The notes beneath the pieces were generated by a model that saw only the letters and a list, made by a program, of their open reading frames with translations, was not told the DNA's origin and did no database searches. This document shows positions 1 to 6,413 of a stretch of 10,334 nucleotides of DNA, in pieces. Source of the stretch: Candidatus Cloacimonadota bacterium (GTDB lineage Bacteria > Cloacimonadota > Cloacimonadia > Cloacimonadales > TCS61); assembly GCA_023133395.1 (NCBI GenBank), contig JAGLWO010000415.1, positions 1 to 10,334 on the forward strand, in the 5' to 3' direction. The position numbers and the translations under genes were made by a program. How positions within the stretch are numbered: the stretch's first letter is position 1; every line of letters starts with the position of its first letter.

Positions 1-2
1 AG

Positions 3-1055
3 ATTGAAGAGTTACAAGAAAAATTCTCTGATGCCTTTAAAAATCTGGCTAATGAAATATTTGAAGAGAAAACAAAAAAATTCACTGAACAGAATAGGTC
101 CAATCTTGATGAAATTCTGAATCCACTTAAAGAGAAAATTAAGGAATTTGAAACCAGGGTTGAAGATACTCATAAAAAAAATCTCATAAGCCATACTTCT
201 TTAATTGAGCAAATAAAGAGTCTGAAAGAATTGAATAAACAGATCAGTGATGATGCAGAGAACCTGACTAAGGCTCTGAAAGGTGATGTAAAAGTTCAGG
301 GAAATTGGGGAGAAGTAATTCTGGAACGAATTCTTGAGGAATCAGGATTACGAAAGGGAATTGAATATATTCCTCAAGGTGAAGGAATGAAACTTGCAGA
401 TGAAGAAGGACGTCGCTACCAGCCTGATGTTGTCATTAAACTTCCCGATAATAAGCATGTAATTATAGATTCTAAAGTTTCTCTTGTTAATTATGAAAAG
501 TTAGTCAGTGCTGATTCAGAAACCCAAAAAACAGCGTTCCTAAAGGCTCTAAGTACATCTGTTAAGGCTCATATTGATGGACTTCATAAGAAACATTACC
601 ATGATCTTAAAGGTTTGAATTCACCTGATTTTGTACTTCTTTTTATGCCTATAGAAGGTTCGTTTACCATTCTCGTTCAGAGCGATAGCTCTTTGTATGG
701 ATATGCTCTCAATAAGCATATAGTGATTGTGAGTCCGAGTACACTTTTAACTACATTGCGCACAATTGCATTTATATGGAGACAAGAGAATCAGACAAAA
801 AATGCGATTGAAATCGCGCGTCAAAGTGGGAATTTGTATGATAGTTTTGTAAGATTAATAGAAGACCTTGAGAAAGTGGGAACCAATATTGATCGAGCTG
901 GTAAGTCCTATGAGGAAGCTATTAAGAAACTTTCTACGGGTCGGGGAAACTTGATAACACGGGTTGAAAATATCAAAAAATTAGGAGCAAAAGCCAGTAA
1001 AGTAATTCCTGAAAAATACCTGGAAAAGGAAGAAGAACAACATCTTTTGGAATAA
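3..1055 (+). CDS. rmuC: DNA recombination protein RmuC (5' end outside window)
   Basis: The frame is open from the left edge to TAA at 1053-1055, so the N-terminus, usually a membrane anchor plus a long coiled coil, lies outside the window. The first ~75 visible codons are rich in Glu, Lys and Leu in a coiled-coil pattern (IEELQEKFSDAFKNLANEIF). They lead into the RmuC hallmark QGNWGEVILERILE at 297-338. The predicted PD-(D/E)XK-like core follows: YQPDVVI with Asp at 426-428, then VIIDSKV with Asp at 468-470 and Lys at 474-476. The family is implicated in limiting DNA inversions and rearrangements and is thought to be a nuclease; the exact activity here is inferred. A TTG at 231 could be mistaken for the start, but conserved-looking coding sequence continues upstream of it. 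A small membrane-protein gene follows 3 bp after the stop and is probably cotranscribed. Confidence 0.93.
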   Translation: MEELQEKFSDAFKNLANEIFEEKTKKFTEQNRSNLDEILNPLKEKIKEFETRVEDTHKKNLISHTSLIEQIKSLKELNKQISDDAENLTKALKGDVKVQGNWGEVILERILEESGLRKGIEYIPQGEGMKLADEEGRRYQPDVVIKLPDNKHVIIDSKVSLVNYEKLVSADSETQKTAFLKALSTSVKAHIDGLHKKHYHDLKGLNSPDFVLLFMPIEGSFTILVQSDSSLYGYALNKHIVIVSPSTLLTTLRTIAFIWRQENQTKNAIEIARQSGNLYDSFVRLIEDLEKVGTNIDRAGKSYEEAIKKLSTGRGNLITRVENIKKLGAKASKVIPEKYLEKEEEQHLLE

Positions 1056-1058
1056 ATT

Positions 1059-1259
1059 ATGAAAAAGAATAATTTAAAAAAACCCCAGGACAAACCAGTA
1101 TACAAAGTAATAAAGAAAGTAAAAGTAAGACGACAGGTTGAGAGTGCTCATGATGGTAGAAATCCAGTTGTTATCACAGTATTAATTTTAGGTCTTGTAC
1201 TTTTATTAGGATATCTGGGTATTAATATTTTATTGTATCTGCTTGATTTGGTTTTTTAA
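1059..1259 (+). CDS. small basic membrane protein, unknown function
   Basis: This 66-residue protein is not a family I recognise. Residues 1-34 are strongly basic, with 12 Lys/Arg (KKPQDKPVYKVIKKVKVRR). Residues 36-66 form one long hydrophobic stretch (VVITVLILGLVLLLGYLGIN and onward) with a single Asp near the end. This predicts one membrane helix with a cytoplasmic, positively charged N-terminus by the positive-inside rule. The ATG is 3 bp after the rmuC stop, with only a weak TGGA ribosome-binding match at 1048-1051, so translation may be coupled to rmuC. Its position and clean composition argue for a real gene, not a chance frame. It ends 39 bp before the convergent FecR-domain gene. A basic tail that binds nucleic acid or another membrane protein is possible but unsupported. 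Confidence 0.7.
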   Translation: MKKNNLKKPQDKPVYKVIKKVKVRRQVESAHDGRNPVVITVLILGLVLLLGYLGINILLYLLDLVF

Positions 1260-1298
1260 CAGGTTAGTTTAAAACCTCCGCAAAGTCAGTAATTTAAT

Positions 1299-3398
1299 TT
1301 AAAAACAAAATTCTACACCAATGTTCATTGTGGTGATCGTTTCGTCCTCACCCTTTATCTTTCCGTTTCCATCCAGGTCAACATATCGTTCCTGATATTT
1401 TGCCACAAGCTGTGTGCTTCCTCCCAGAGAATAACCAATGGTTCCTTCAATAATTGCATTCGGGGATTTGAATTCTGTTAATTTATCAAATCCTGTTTGT
1501 GAGTAACTTAATTCTGCTTTGGTTAGTTTGGGAATGAGCTTTGTATCAAGATTGACCTTTCCCCAGAATGATCTGTTGTTATAATCATCACCATACATGT
1601 CTTCATAGGCGATAGTCAAATAGAGAAATTTAAACAAATTTGAAGTAATACATGCATACCACCCTTGCGATTTCTGATAATTTATAAGTGTCATTTCTTT
1701 TGTAGTAACGGAATCAGAAATAGTATTTACAACAGCACGTTCTTCTTCGTAAAGATGTCCAAAGAAAGCTGGTGCAAAATCGTCCTGGTAGAAGCGGTAC
1801 TCAAGGTTCATATCAAAGATAAGGAATTTGGAATAGAAGCCAGGGAAAATAAAACCCATATTGTGATCCAATATCTTGGCAGCTTCTCCATAATGACTTA
1901 AATAAAAGAGTTTTTTCGTGATAAGTGGAAGTTCATAATCTAAACCCACGACCGTAACCTTGTCTTTGCCAATATCATCAAAATGTTTGTTTCTCGGTAA
2001 AACCGAAGTAGTATCGAACCAGGTTTCAAATTCCTCTTCAGTTGCATATGGATTTAATTCAAAATAGACATCATGATAGATATCAATATCATAATCTACT
2101 TGGTCATGCCAATCTTCATTATATGGGAAGTCGTCAAACACATCGGGGTAATTATCATCATCGGTATCGAGTAATCCCTTGATTTGATTTCTATCGTGGG
2201 CAACAGTTCCACCGAAAGTTAGATTACTGAATAAAGGAACCTCTGTGGATTTCAAAGGTTGGATAGTCAGACGACCGGCAAGTATTTCATTATCTATAAT
2301 GTCAGAGCTGAACACTTCAACAGACATATCAGCAAAAGGAAGGTTCCCTCCAATTTGTAGACCGATTTGTCTATCATCAGGATAACGCAGCATATTTGAA
2401 TAATCCTTCATAATCAGTCCATGACCCAATGTATAGGACGGGAAGCCACCTATTCTACCATAAAAAGGATCTCCACGCAGCCCATATCGAAGATAATATA
2501 TTTTATTAAGATAATCTTTCCAATCATCCCAGTCTTCTTTACGGATCTTTCCATTATTATCTAAAAGTAGTTCAATATTCAGTCCCAGCCCAAATTTTCC
2601 GACGCAAATTTCAGGGAGCAAACGAAGCTGGAAATAAGTATTATCACCTATCATAATTGTACCAACACCGCCACCCATATTGAATGGACCTGCTCCAGCT
2701 CCGGTTTCTTCTTCCGGTTTTTCAATTGGAGGAATAATTTCTTCCGGTGGAATAGATTCTCTTTCTTCAGGTTCTTCTATTTCAATCGGTTCGATCTCTT
2801 CATTTATGAAGTTGTTCGTTGATTGGATAATCTCATCAGGATCAAAAGCTTGGATTGAAATAGGACCCTGACCTGTACTGCTACCTTTTTGGCCAGCTTT
2901 GATTATCGCAGTTTCACCATCGATTTTATTCTGCATAAGAATTTCACCATCAAAAGTATAAAGATTGGTGATACCATCTTCTGTGAAGTTTATAAGGAAG
3001 TTTGTTCCTTTCACAGATGCAACTGTTGTAGGTGTTTCAACTTCGAATTTTCCTGTTCCCTTATCAATTTGAGCCCACAGTTCACCCATTTTTAAAAGAT
3101 TCTTTTTGCTGGTTTTATCTTTCTCTTTTTCTGTGTTAATATTCAAAATACTATTTGGGAAAAGTTTAATAATTGAGCTTTTGTCAGCAAATTTTATTGC
3201 TGCATAGGATTCATTTTTTGTTTCCAGTTCATCACCATTAAAGAGGTTATCACCAATTACTGCTGGAGAAACCTGTGTGTTTCTGGTTAGATTTACTGTT
3301 CCTTTCACCTTTAAAGTGCGTGCGATGAAATCAATGCCAAGAAGATGAAAAGAAAGGAATAAAATCATAGTTAATGTGAGAATTATTTTTTTCTTCAT
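1299..3398 (-). CDS. FecR-domain protein fused to outer-membrane barrel-like region
   Basis: This is a 699-residue exported protein. Residues 1-21 are a Sec signal peptide (KKK, then a Leu/Ile/Phe-rich core) with no lipobox Cys. Residues ~25-170 match a FecR domain, with the diagnostic VETPTTVASVKGTNFLIN-type stretch at 120-137. Residues ~197-232 are an acidic Pro/Glu/Ile linker (EEIEPIEIEEPEERE...). From ~240 onward alternating hydrophobic and aromatic segments look like beta-strands, and the chain ends IGVEFCF with hydrophobic residues at -1, -3, -5 and -7, a typical barrel-assembly signal. Asp-rich calcium-loop-like motifs sit at 278-289, 411-420 (DTDDDNYPDV) and 674-685 (DLDGNGKIKGED). 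I infer an outer-membrane protein with a periplasmic FecR sensor or scaffold domain. The substrate is unknown. The start is secured by AGGAGGT 5 bp upstream. Confidence 0.85.
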   Translation of the reverse strand: MKKKIILTLTMILFLSFHLLGIDFIARTLKVKGTVNLTRNTQVSPAVIGDNLFNGDELETKNESYAAIKFADKSSIIKLFPNSILNINTEKEKDKTSKKNLLKMGELWAQIDKGTGKFEVETPTTVASVKGTNFLINFTEDGITNLYTFDGEILMQNKIDGETAIIKAGQKGSSTGQGPISIQAFDPDEIIQSTNNFINEEIEPIEIEEPEERESIPPEEIIPPIEKPEEETGAGAGPFNMGGGVGTIMIGDNTYFQLRLLPEICVGKFGLGLNIELLLDNNGKIRKEDWDDWKDYLNKIYYLRYGLRGDPFYGRIGGFPSYTLGHGLIMKDYSNMLRYPDDRQIGLQIGGNLPFADMSVEVFSSDIIDNEILAGRLTIQPLKSTEVPLFSNLTFGGTVAHDRNQIKGLLDTDDDNYPDVFDDFPYNEDWHDQVDYDIDIYHDVYFELNPYATEEEFETWFDTTSVLPRNKHFDDIGKDKVTVVGLDYELPLITKKLFYLSHYGEAAKILDHNMGFIFPGFYSKFLIFDMNLEYRFYQDDFAPAFFGHLYEEERAVVNTISDSVTTKEMTLINYQKSQGWYACITSNLFKFLYLTIAYEDMYGDDYNNRSFWGKVNLDTKLIPKLTKAELSYSQTGFDKLTEFKSPNAIIEGTIGYSLGGSTQLVAKYQERYVDLDGNGKIKGEDETITTMNIGVEFCF

Positions 3399-3403
3399 AA
3401 GTT

Positions 3404-3410
3404 ACCTCCT
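3404..3410 (-). promoter_or_regulatory. strong Shine-Dalgarno of the FecR-domain gene
   Basis: Read on the minus strand, AGGAGGT lies 5 bases before the ATG at 3398 (AGGAGGTAACTTATG). It is the best ribosome-binding match near any start in the window. It fixes this start and suggests high translation of the envelope protein. Confidence 0.85.
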
Positions 3411-3447
3411 GAAAGATTTACTTAAATTTCTTAATAAATAACATCGA

Positions 3448-3453
3448 TGTCAA
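3448..3453 (-). promoter_or_regulatory. possible -35 box for the FecR-domain gene
   Basis: The minus strand carries a perfect TTGACA here, 49 bp before the start codon. At 17-bp spacing the -10 position reads GAAATT, which is poor, so either the promoter is weak, the spacing differs, or the match is chance in an AT-rich divergent intergenic region. Confidence 0.3.
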
Positions 3454-3483
3454 GTATATTATCATTAATGCTGAAAAATCTTA

Positions 3484-3489
3484 TATAAT
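3484..3489 (+). promoter_or_regulatory. possible -10 box for the NFACT-grpB-queC unit
   Basis: A perfect TATAAT lies 79 bp before the chosen ATG of the NFACT gene, in the only non-coding gap upstream of that operon. No good -35 is seen at 16-18 bp spacing (the region reads ATCATT). Placement supports it; the missing -35 does not. Confidence 0.35.
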
Positions 3490-3559
3490 TAAAACCAGAA
3501 TTTTTTGTTTTTGTAGACAAATTTTTCACAGTAATTTTCGTGTTCATTGCGTGAGATCA

Positions 3560-3564
3560 GAGGT
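3560..3564 (+). promoter_or_regulatory. ribosome-binding site that favours the ATG at 3569
   Basis: GAGGT here, within AGAGGTAGGA, precedes the ATG at 3569 by 4 bases. The in-frame GTG at 3551 has no purine-rich sequence ahead of it (TGTTCATTGC). This decides the start in favour of 3569. Confidence 0.6.
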
Positions 3565-3568
3565 AGGA

Positions 3569-5014
3569 ATGCACTATAGATTTTTAAAAAAGTGGGTTTA
3601 TGAGAATCAAAATAAAAGGCTTTCTTTTGAGAAGATGGAGAAGTTTGAAGACCAGTATGCAATTTTTTTCAGAAAGCAGGAAGGGTTTCTTCAGATAAAC
3701 CTAACTTCGGAAAACAGTTTCTGCTTTATTACTGAAAAGGATATCCTATCCTTTGAATCTGATGCTGTGTTGAAAAGCTTTAACAGCCATCTATCCAATA
3801 CAAAGCTGGAAAAAATTGAAATTTCCGATTCTGACAGGATAATCTACCTGTTATTTTCCAAAATAGATATTTATAACCAGAAGGTTTCCTTCAAACTGAT
3901 ATTTGAATTTATTCCTAGATTTCAGAATTTGATATTAACAAAAGGGGGAGAGATAGTAGATTGCATCAGGAAAATTAGTTTTGCAGAAAACAGACACAGG
4001 CAGATCCTACCCGGAACAGAATACACATCTCCACTTACAGGTTTTCAAGTTAAACAAAATGAGATTCAATTCCCACTTTCAATTTTATCAAAGAAAGAGA
4101 TTCGAGAATCATCTGACAAACATCCCTTTTTTAATTCTATTAATGATTTTTTTGAAGAGATGTATTATAACTGGATATTCCAGGAAAAAAATGAGAACCG
4201 GAAACAGAAAGAGATTAATTCCATAAAAAAGAAAATAAACAGGAAGCAGAATACAATAGCTAAACTGAAAACTGAACTTTCGGATGCACAAAAAGAGGAA
4301 AAATGGAAACAGCAGGCTGAACTTCTGAAAGCGAATTATGTAAAAATCAAATCCGGAATGGATTCTATAACTTTACAAAATTATTATGAGGAAGGATATC
4401 CTGAGATTAAAATTCCTTTGAAAAAAGAAAAGAACACAAAACAGAATATCGTATATTATTTTAAAAAATATCGGAAAGCACGTGACGGAAAGAAAAAGAT
4501 AGCAGAGCGGATTGAGATTGTAAAGAATGACATTAAAGAGTTCGAACAGCAAATAATTGAAATCGAAAAAAAAGAGATATTCTTATCAGGAAAAAAGAAA
4601 ACAGGAAAGAAGAAAAAAGAGAGCTTAGGGTTCAGAAGACTGGTGGTAAATAAGGATTGGAAAATTTATATTGGAAGAACAAGCAAAGAGAATGACCTGC
4701 TCACTACCCGTTTAGCTAAACCACATGACTGGTGGTTTCATACAAGGATTTTTCATGGAACTCATGTTATCCTTAGAAATTTAAATAAAAAAGAACTTCC
4801 TGATAATTTGAAATTAATCTGTAGCAAACTGGCAGCATATTACAGCAAAGCAAAGAAATCTTCCAACGTGCCTGTTGATTATACTCAAATTCGTTATGTT
4901 CGTAAACCTCGTGGAAGCGATCCCGGATTTGTTACTTATACAGATCAGAAGACGCTGTTTGTTGATCCTATAAGTATGAGAGATGCAGCAAAATTGATAA
5001 GTCGGTTATTATGA
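3569..5014 (+). CDS. NFACT family protein, RqcH-like (DUF814)
   Basis: This 481-residue protein runs from ATG 3569; an in-frame GTG at 3551 would add six residues but lacks a ribosome-binding site. Residues ~1-160 match NFACT-N: SDSDRIIYL holds the Asp-Arg pair (89-90) equivalent to the DR motif of Bacillus RqcH needed for Ala-tRNA use, then FIPRFQNLIL (115-124) and ILPGTEY (146-152). Residues ~205-265 and ~305-340 are charged coiled coils. Residues ~355-466 are NFACT-R (DUF814), with DWWFHTR (387-393), GTHVILRN and VDYTQIRYVRKPRG. The family binds the obstructed 50S subunit and drives C-terminal alanine tailing in ribosome quality control. The protein is shorter than RqcH (about 570 residues), and I see no helix-hairpin-helix domain between NFACT-N and the first coiled coil. 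The stop overlaps the next start (ATGA). Tail synthesis is inferred; it could be a divergent paralogue. Confidence 0.88.
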   Translation: MHYRFLKKWVYENQNKRLSFEKMEKFEDQYAIFFRKQEGFLQINLTSENSFCFITEKDILSFESDAVLKSFNSHLSNTKLEKIEISDSDRIIYLLFSKIDIYNQKVSFKLIFEFIPRFQNLILTKGGEIVDCIRKISFAENRHRQILPGTEYTSPLTGFQVKQNEIQFPLSILSKKEIRESSDKHPFFNSINDFFEEMYYNWIFQEKNENRKQKEINSIKKKINRKQNTIAKLKTELSDAQKEEKWKQQAELLKANYVKIKSGMDSITLQNYYEEGYPEIKIPLKKEKNTKQNIVYYFKKYRKARDGKKKIAERIEIVKNDIKEFEQQIIEIEKKEIFLSGKKKTGKKKKESLGFRRLVVNKDWKIYIGRTSKENDLLTTRLAKPHDWWFHTRIFHGTHVILRNLNKKELPDNLKLICSKLAAYYSKAKKSSNVPVDYTQIRYVRKPRGSDPGFVTYTDQKTLFVDPISMRDAAKLISRLL

Positions 5015-5547
5015 GAGAAATTGGACTTAAACGTGGAATTGTTAAGCTCTTTGAATATCAGAAAGGATGGGTTTCACTTTATAAAGCAGAACATCAACAG
5101 TTGAAATCTGCTTTAAATGATTTCGTCTCTGATATACAGCACATAGGAAGCACTTCTGTGCCCGGTTTATGCGCAAAACCAATAATTGATGTCATGATTG
5201 GTGTCAAAACTCTTGATAACTTTGTTGAATATATCGATATTTTGAAGAGAATTGGGTATGAATTCCGTGAATATGCAAGTGAACCCGACAGAAAATTCTT
5301 TTTAAAAAGAAATAATGATATCCGTACGCATCACCTGCATATTGTTGAGATCGATACCGAGGAGTGGAGTAAACATATTATTTTCCGGGATTATTTGATC
5401 GATCATAAAGACACATCTGGTGAGTATGCCTGCTTAAAGTATGAACTGGCGAGAAAATTTCCGAAAGATCGAAATAATTATACAGCTGAGAAATCGAAAT
5501 TCATAAAAATGATTGTAGATCAAGCAAAAAAGAGGCTTTATGAATAA
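5011..5547 (+). CDS. GrpB family protein (UPF0157, nucleotidyltransferase fold)
   Basis: This 178-residue protein is about full length for the family. The diagnostic block is HIGSTSVPGLCAKPIIDVMI at residues 44-63: the G-S pair and the following Asp60 are the nucleotidyltransferase-like signature. It is followed by the conserved THHLHIVE at 106-113 and a C-terminal helical part (HIIFRDYLIDH, YACLKYELARKF). The family is often fused to or placed beside CoA or acetyltransferase genes, but its biochemical function is not established. Its start overlaps the upstream NFACT stop (ATGA) and its end overlaps queC by 8 bp, so the three genes are almost certainly cotranscribed and translationally coupled. 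Family membership is firm; any link to RNA metabolism rests only on the neighbours. Confidence 0.9.
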   Translation: MREIGLKRGIVKLFEYQKGWVSLYKAEHQQLKSALNDFVSDIQHIGSTSVPGLCAKPIIDVMIGVKTLDNFVEYIDILKRIGYEFREYASEPDRKFFLKRNNDIRTHHLHIVEIDTEEWSKHIIFRDYLIDHKDTSGEYACLKYELARKFPKDRNNYTAEKSKFIKMIVDQAKKRLYE

Positions 5548-6226
5548 AGCAATAGTTCTTGTAAGTGGTGGTATGGACAGCCTGGTAACTGCTGCCATTG
5601 CAAAAAATAAATGTGAAAAAATATACTTTCTTCATCTGAGTTATGGTCAGAAAACAGCGAGAAAAGAGTTGAATGTTTTTCAGAAAATAAAAGAATTTTA
5701 TCAGCCCGCAGATACTCTAGTAGTTGAGGTTAGTTATTTAAAGCAGATTGGTGGCTCCAGCCTGACCGATGCAAATATCCCTGTGAAAGATTTTACTGGC
5801 TCAAGTGGAGTGCCAGATTCCTATGTTCCCTTCCGTAATGCTCATCTTATTACGATAGCAACCAGCTGGGCGGAGGTTATCGGAGCAGATAAAATTTACA
5901 TCGGAGCTATAGAGGAAGACAGTTCCGGTTATCCTGATTGCAGGGAAAGTTTTTATAAAAGCTTTGAAAAGACAATCGACATTGGAACAAAAGAGGAAAC
6001 AAAAATTGAAATCATTACTCCAATCATTCATAAAACAAAAGCTGATATTATTCGAATTGGAAAAGAACTCGGAGTACCTTTTGAACTTAGCTGGAGCTGC
6101 TATAGAAATAATGATATTGCCTGTGGAAAGTGTGAAAGCTGTGTTCTGCGTATCAATGCATTCAAAGAAGCAGGAATGAAAGACCCGATTCCATACGAGA
6201 TTGAGATCGATTGGGGAAGTGATTAG
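5540..6226 (+). CDS. queC: 7-cyano-7-deazaguanine synthase QueC
   Basis: This 228-residue protein, the usual family length, converts 7-carboxy-7-deazaguanine plus ammonia and ATP to preQ0, the precursor of queuosine in tRNA anticodons. Visible motifs are the PP-loop SGGMDS (9-14), LSYGQK (33-38), SYVPFRN (94-100), IYIGAIEEDSSGYPDCR (119-135) and the zinc site C187-C195-C198-C201 in SCYRNNDIACGKCESC. All catalytic and metal-binding elements look intact. The ATG lies inside the end of grpB (8-bp overlap) with AGAGG at 5531-5535 as ribosome-binding site. No queD, queE, queF or preQ1 riboswitch is present in the window, so the rest of the pathway must lie elsewhere or preQ0 must serve another pathway. 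It is the last gene of the NFACT-grpB-queC unit. Confidence 0.97.
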   Translation: MNKAIVLVSGGMDSLVTAAIAKNKCEKIYFLHLSYGQKTARKELNVFQKIKEFYQPADTLVVEVSYLKQIGGSSLTDANIPVKDFTGSSGVPDSYVPFRNAHLITIATSWAEVIGADKIYIGAIEEDSSGYPDCRESFYKSFEKTIDIGTKEETKIEIITPIIHKTKADIIRIGKELGVPFELSWSCYRNNDIACGKCESCVLRINAFKEAGMKDPIPYEIEIDWGSD

Positions 6227-6240
6227 CAACGAATCTGTCT

Positions 6241-6258
6241 CCGTTGAAACTTCGACGG
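6241..6258 (+). terminator. hairpin after queC, possible weak terminator
   Basis: CCGTTGAAACTTCGACGG folds into a 7-bp stem with one G-T pair and a four-base loop, 14 bases after the queC stop. A run of six T (around 6275-6280) follows only after about 17 bases, so it is not a canonical intrinsic terminator. It may instead be part of the repeat-rich spacer. Confidence 0.4.
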
Positions 6259-6285
6259 GATAAGCAAAACGAACATTTTTTCTAC

Positions 6286-6393
6286 TGTCATCCTGAGCAT
6301 GAGTTTATCCTGAGCAAGGTCGAGGGAAAGGATAGAGTGATCTTGCAAAAAATCAGAAAGAAGTCTTCGCACTTCGATAAACTCAGTGTGACA
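6286..6393 (+). repeat. dispersed inverted-repeat element abutting trmFO
   Basis: The element begins TGTCATCCTGAG (6286-6297) and ends CTCAGTGTGACA (6382-6393), which pair at 10 of 12 positions. Inside the left end, ATCCTGAGCA occurs twice 17 bp apart (6290-6299 and 6307-6316). TGAGTTTATC follows the left terminus and appears inverted as GATAAACTCA just inside the right terminus. The GTCATCCTGAGC / CTTCGATAAACTCAGTGTGAC words resemble a dispersed palindromic repeat I have seen in many Bacteroidota-like and other genomes; this is recollection, not a search. No ORF is encoded, so it looks like a non-autonomous repeat. It supplies the ATG at 6393. Confidence 0.65.
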
Positions 6394-6401
6394 TGAGAAA
6401 T

Positions 6402-6406
6402 GGTGA
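6402..6406 (+). promoter_or_regulatory. ribosome-binding site that favours the TTG start of trmFO
   Basis: GGTGA lies 7 bases ahead of the TTG at 6414. The alternative ATG at 6393 is the last base of the dispersed repeat plus two bases, and is preceded by CACTTCGATAAACTCAGTGT, which has no ribosome-binding match. Confidence 0.5.
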
Positions 6407-6413
6407 AAGAAAC

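Noticed and set aside
1261..1277. Hairpin AGGTTAGTTTAAAACCT between the convergent genes as terminator
   Set aside because: Only five base pairs, and no T-run follows on either strand.
2680..2871. Ser/Gly/Ile-rich frame opposite the FecR gene
   Set aside because: It is the reverse complement of the acidic Pro/Glu linker, a usual source of false low-complexity frames.
3551..3568. GTG start for the NFACT gene six codons upstream
   Set aside because: No ribosome-binding sequence precedes it, while GAGGT stands before the ATG at 3569 and the family N-terminus fits that ATG.
5440..5540. preQ1 riboswitch ahead of queC
   Set aside because: queC starts inside grpB with no leader, so there is no room for one and no aptamer-like fold is seen.
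5801..6229. Antisense open frame of 142 codons opposite queC
   Set aside because: A shadow of the strongly conserved QueC frame; its Cys/Phe/Ile-rich product shows no domain.
6227..6413. Insertion sequence between queC and trmFO
   Set aside because: There are inverted ends but only about 108 bp between them and no transposase frame; treated as a dispersed repeat.
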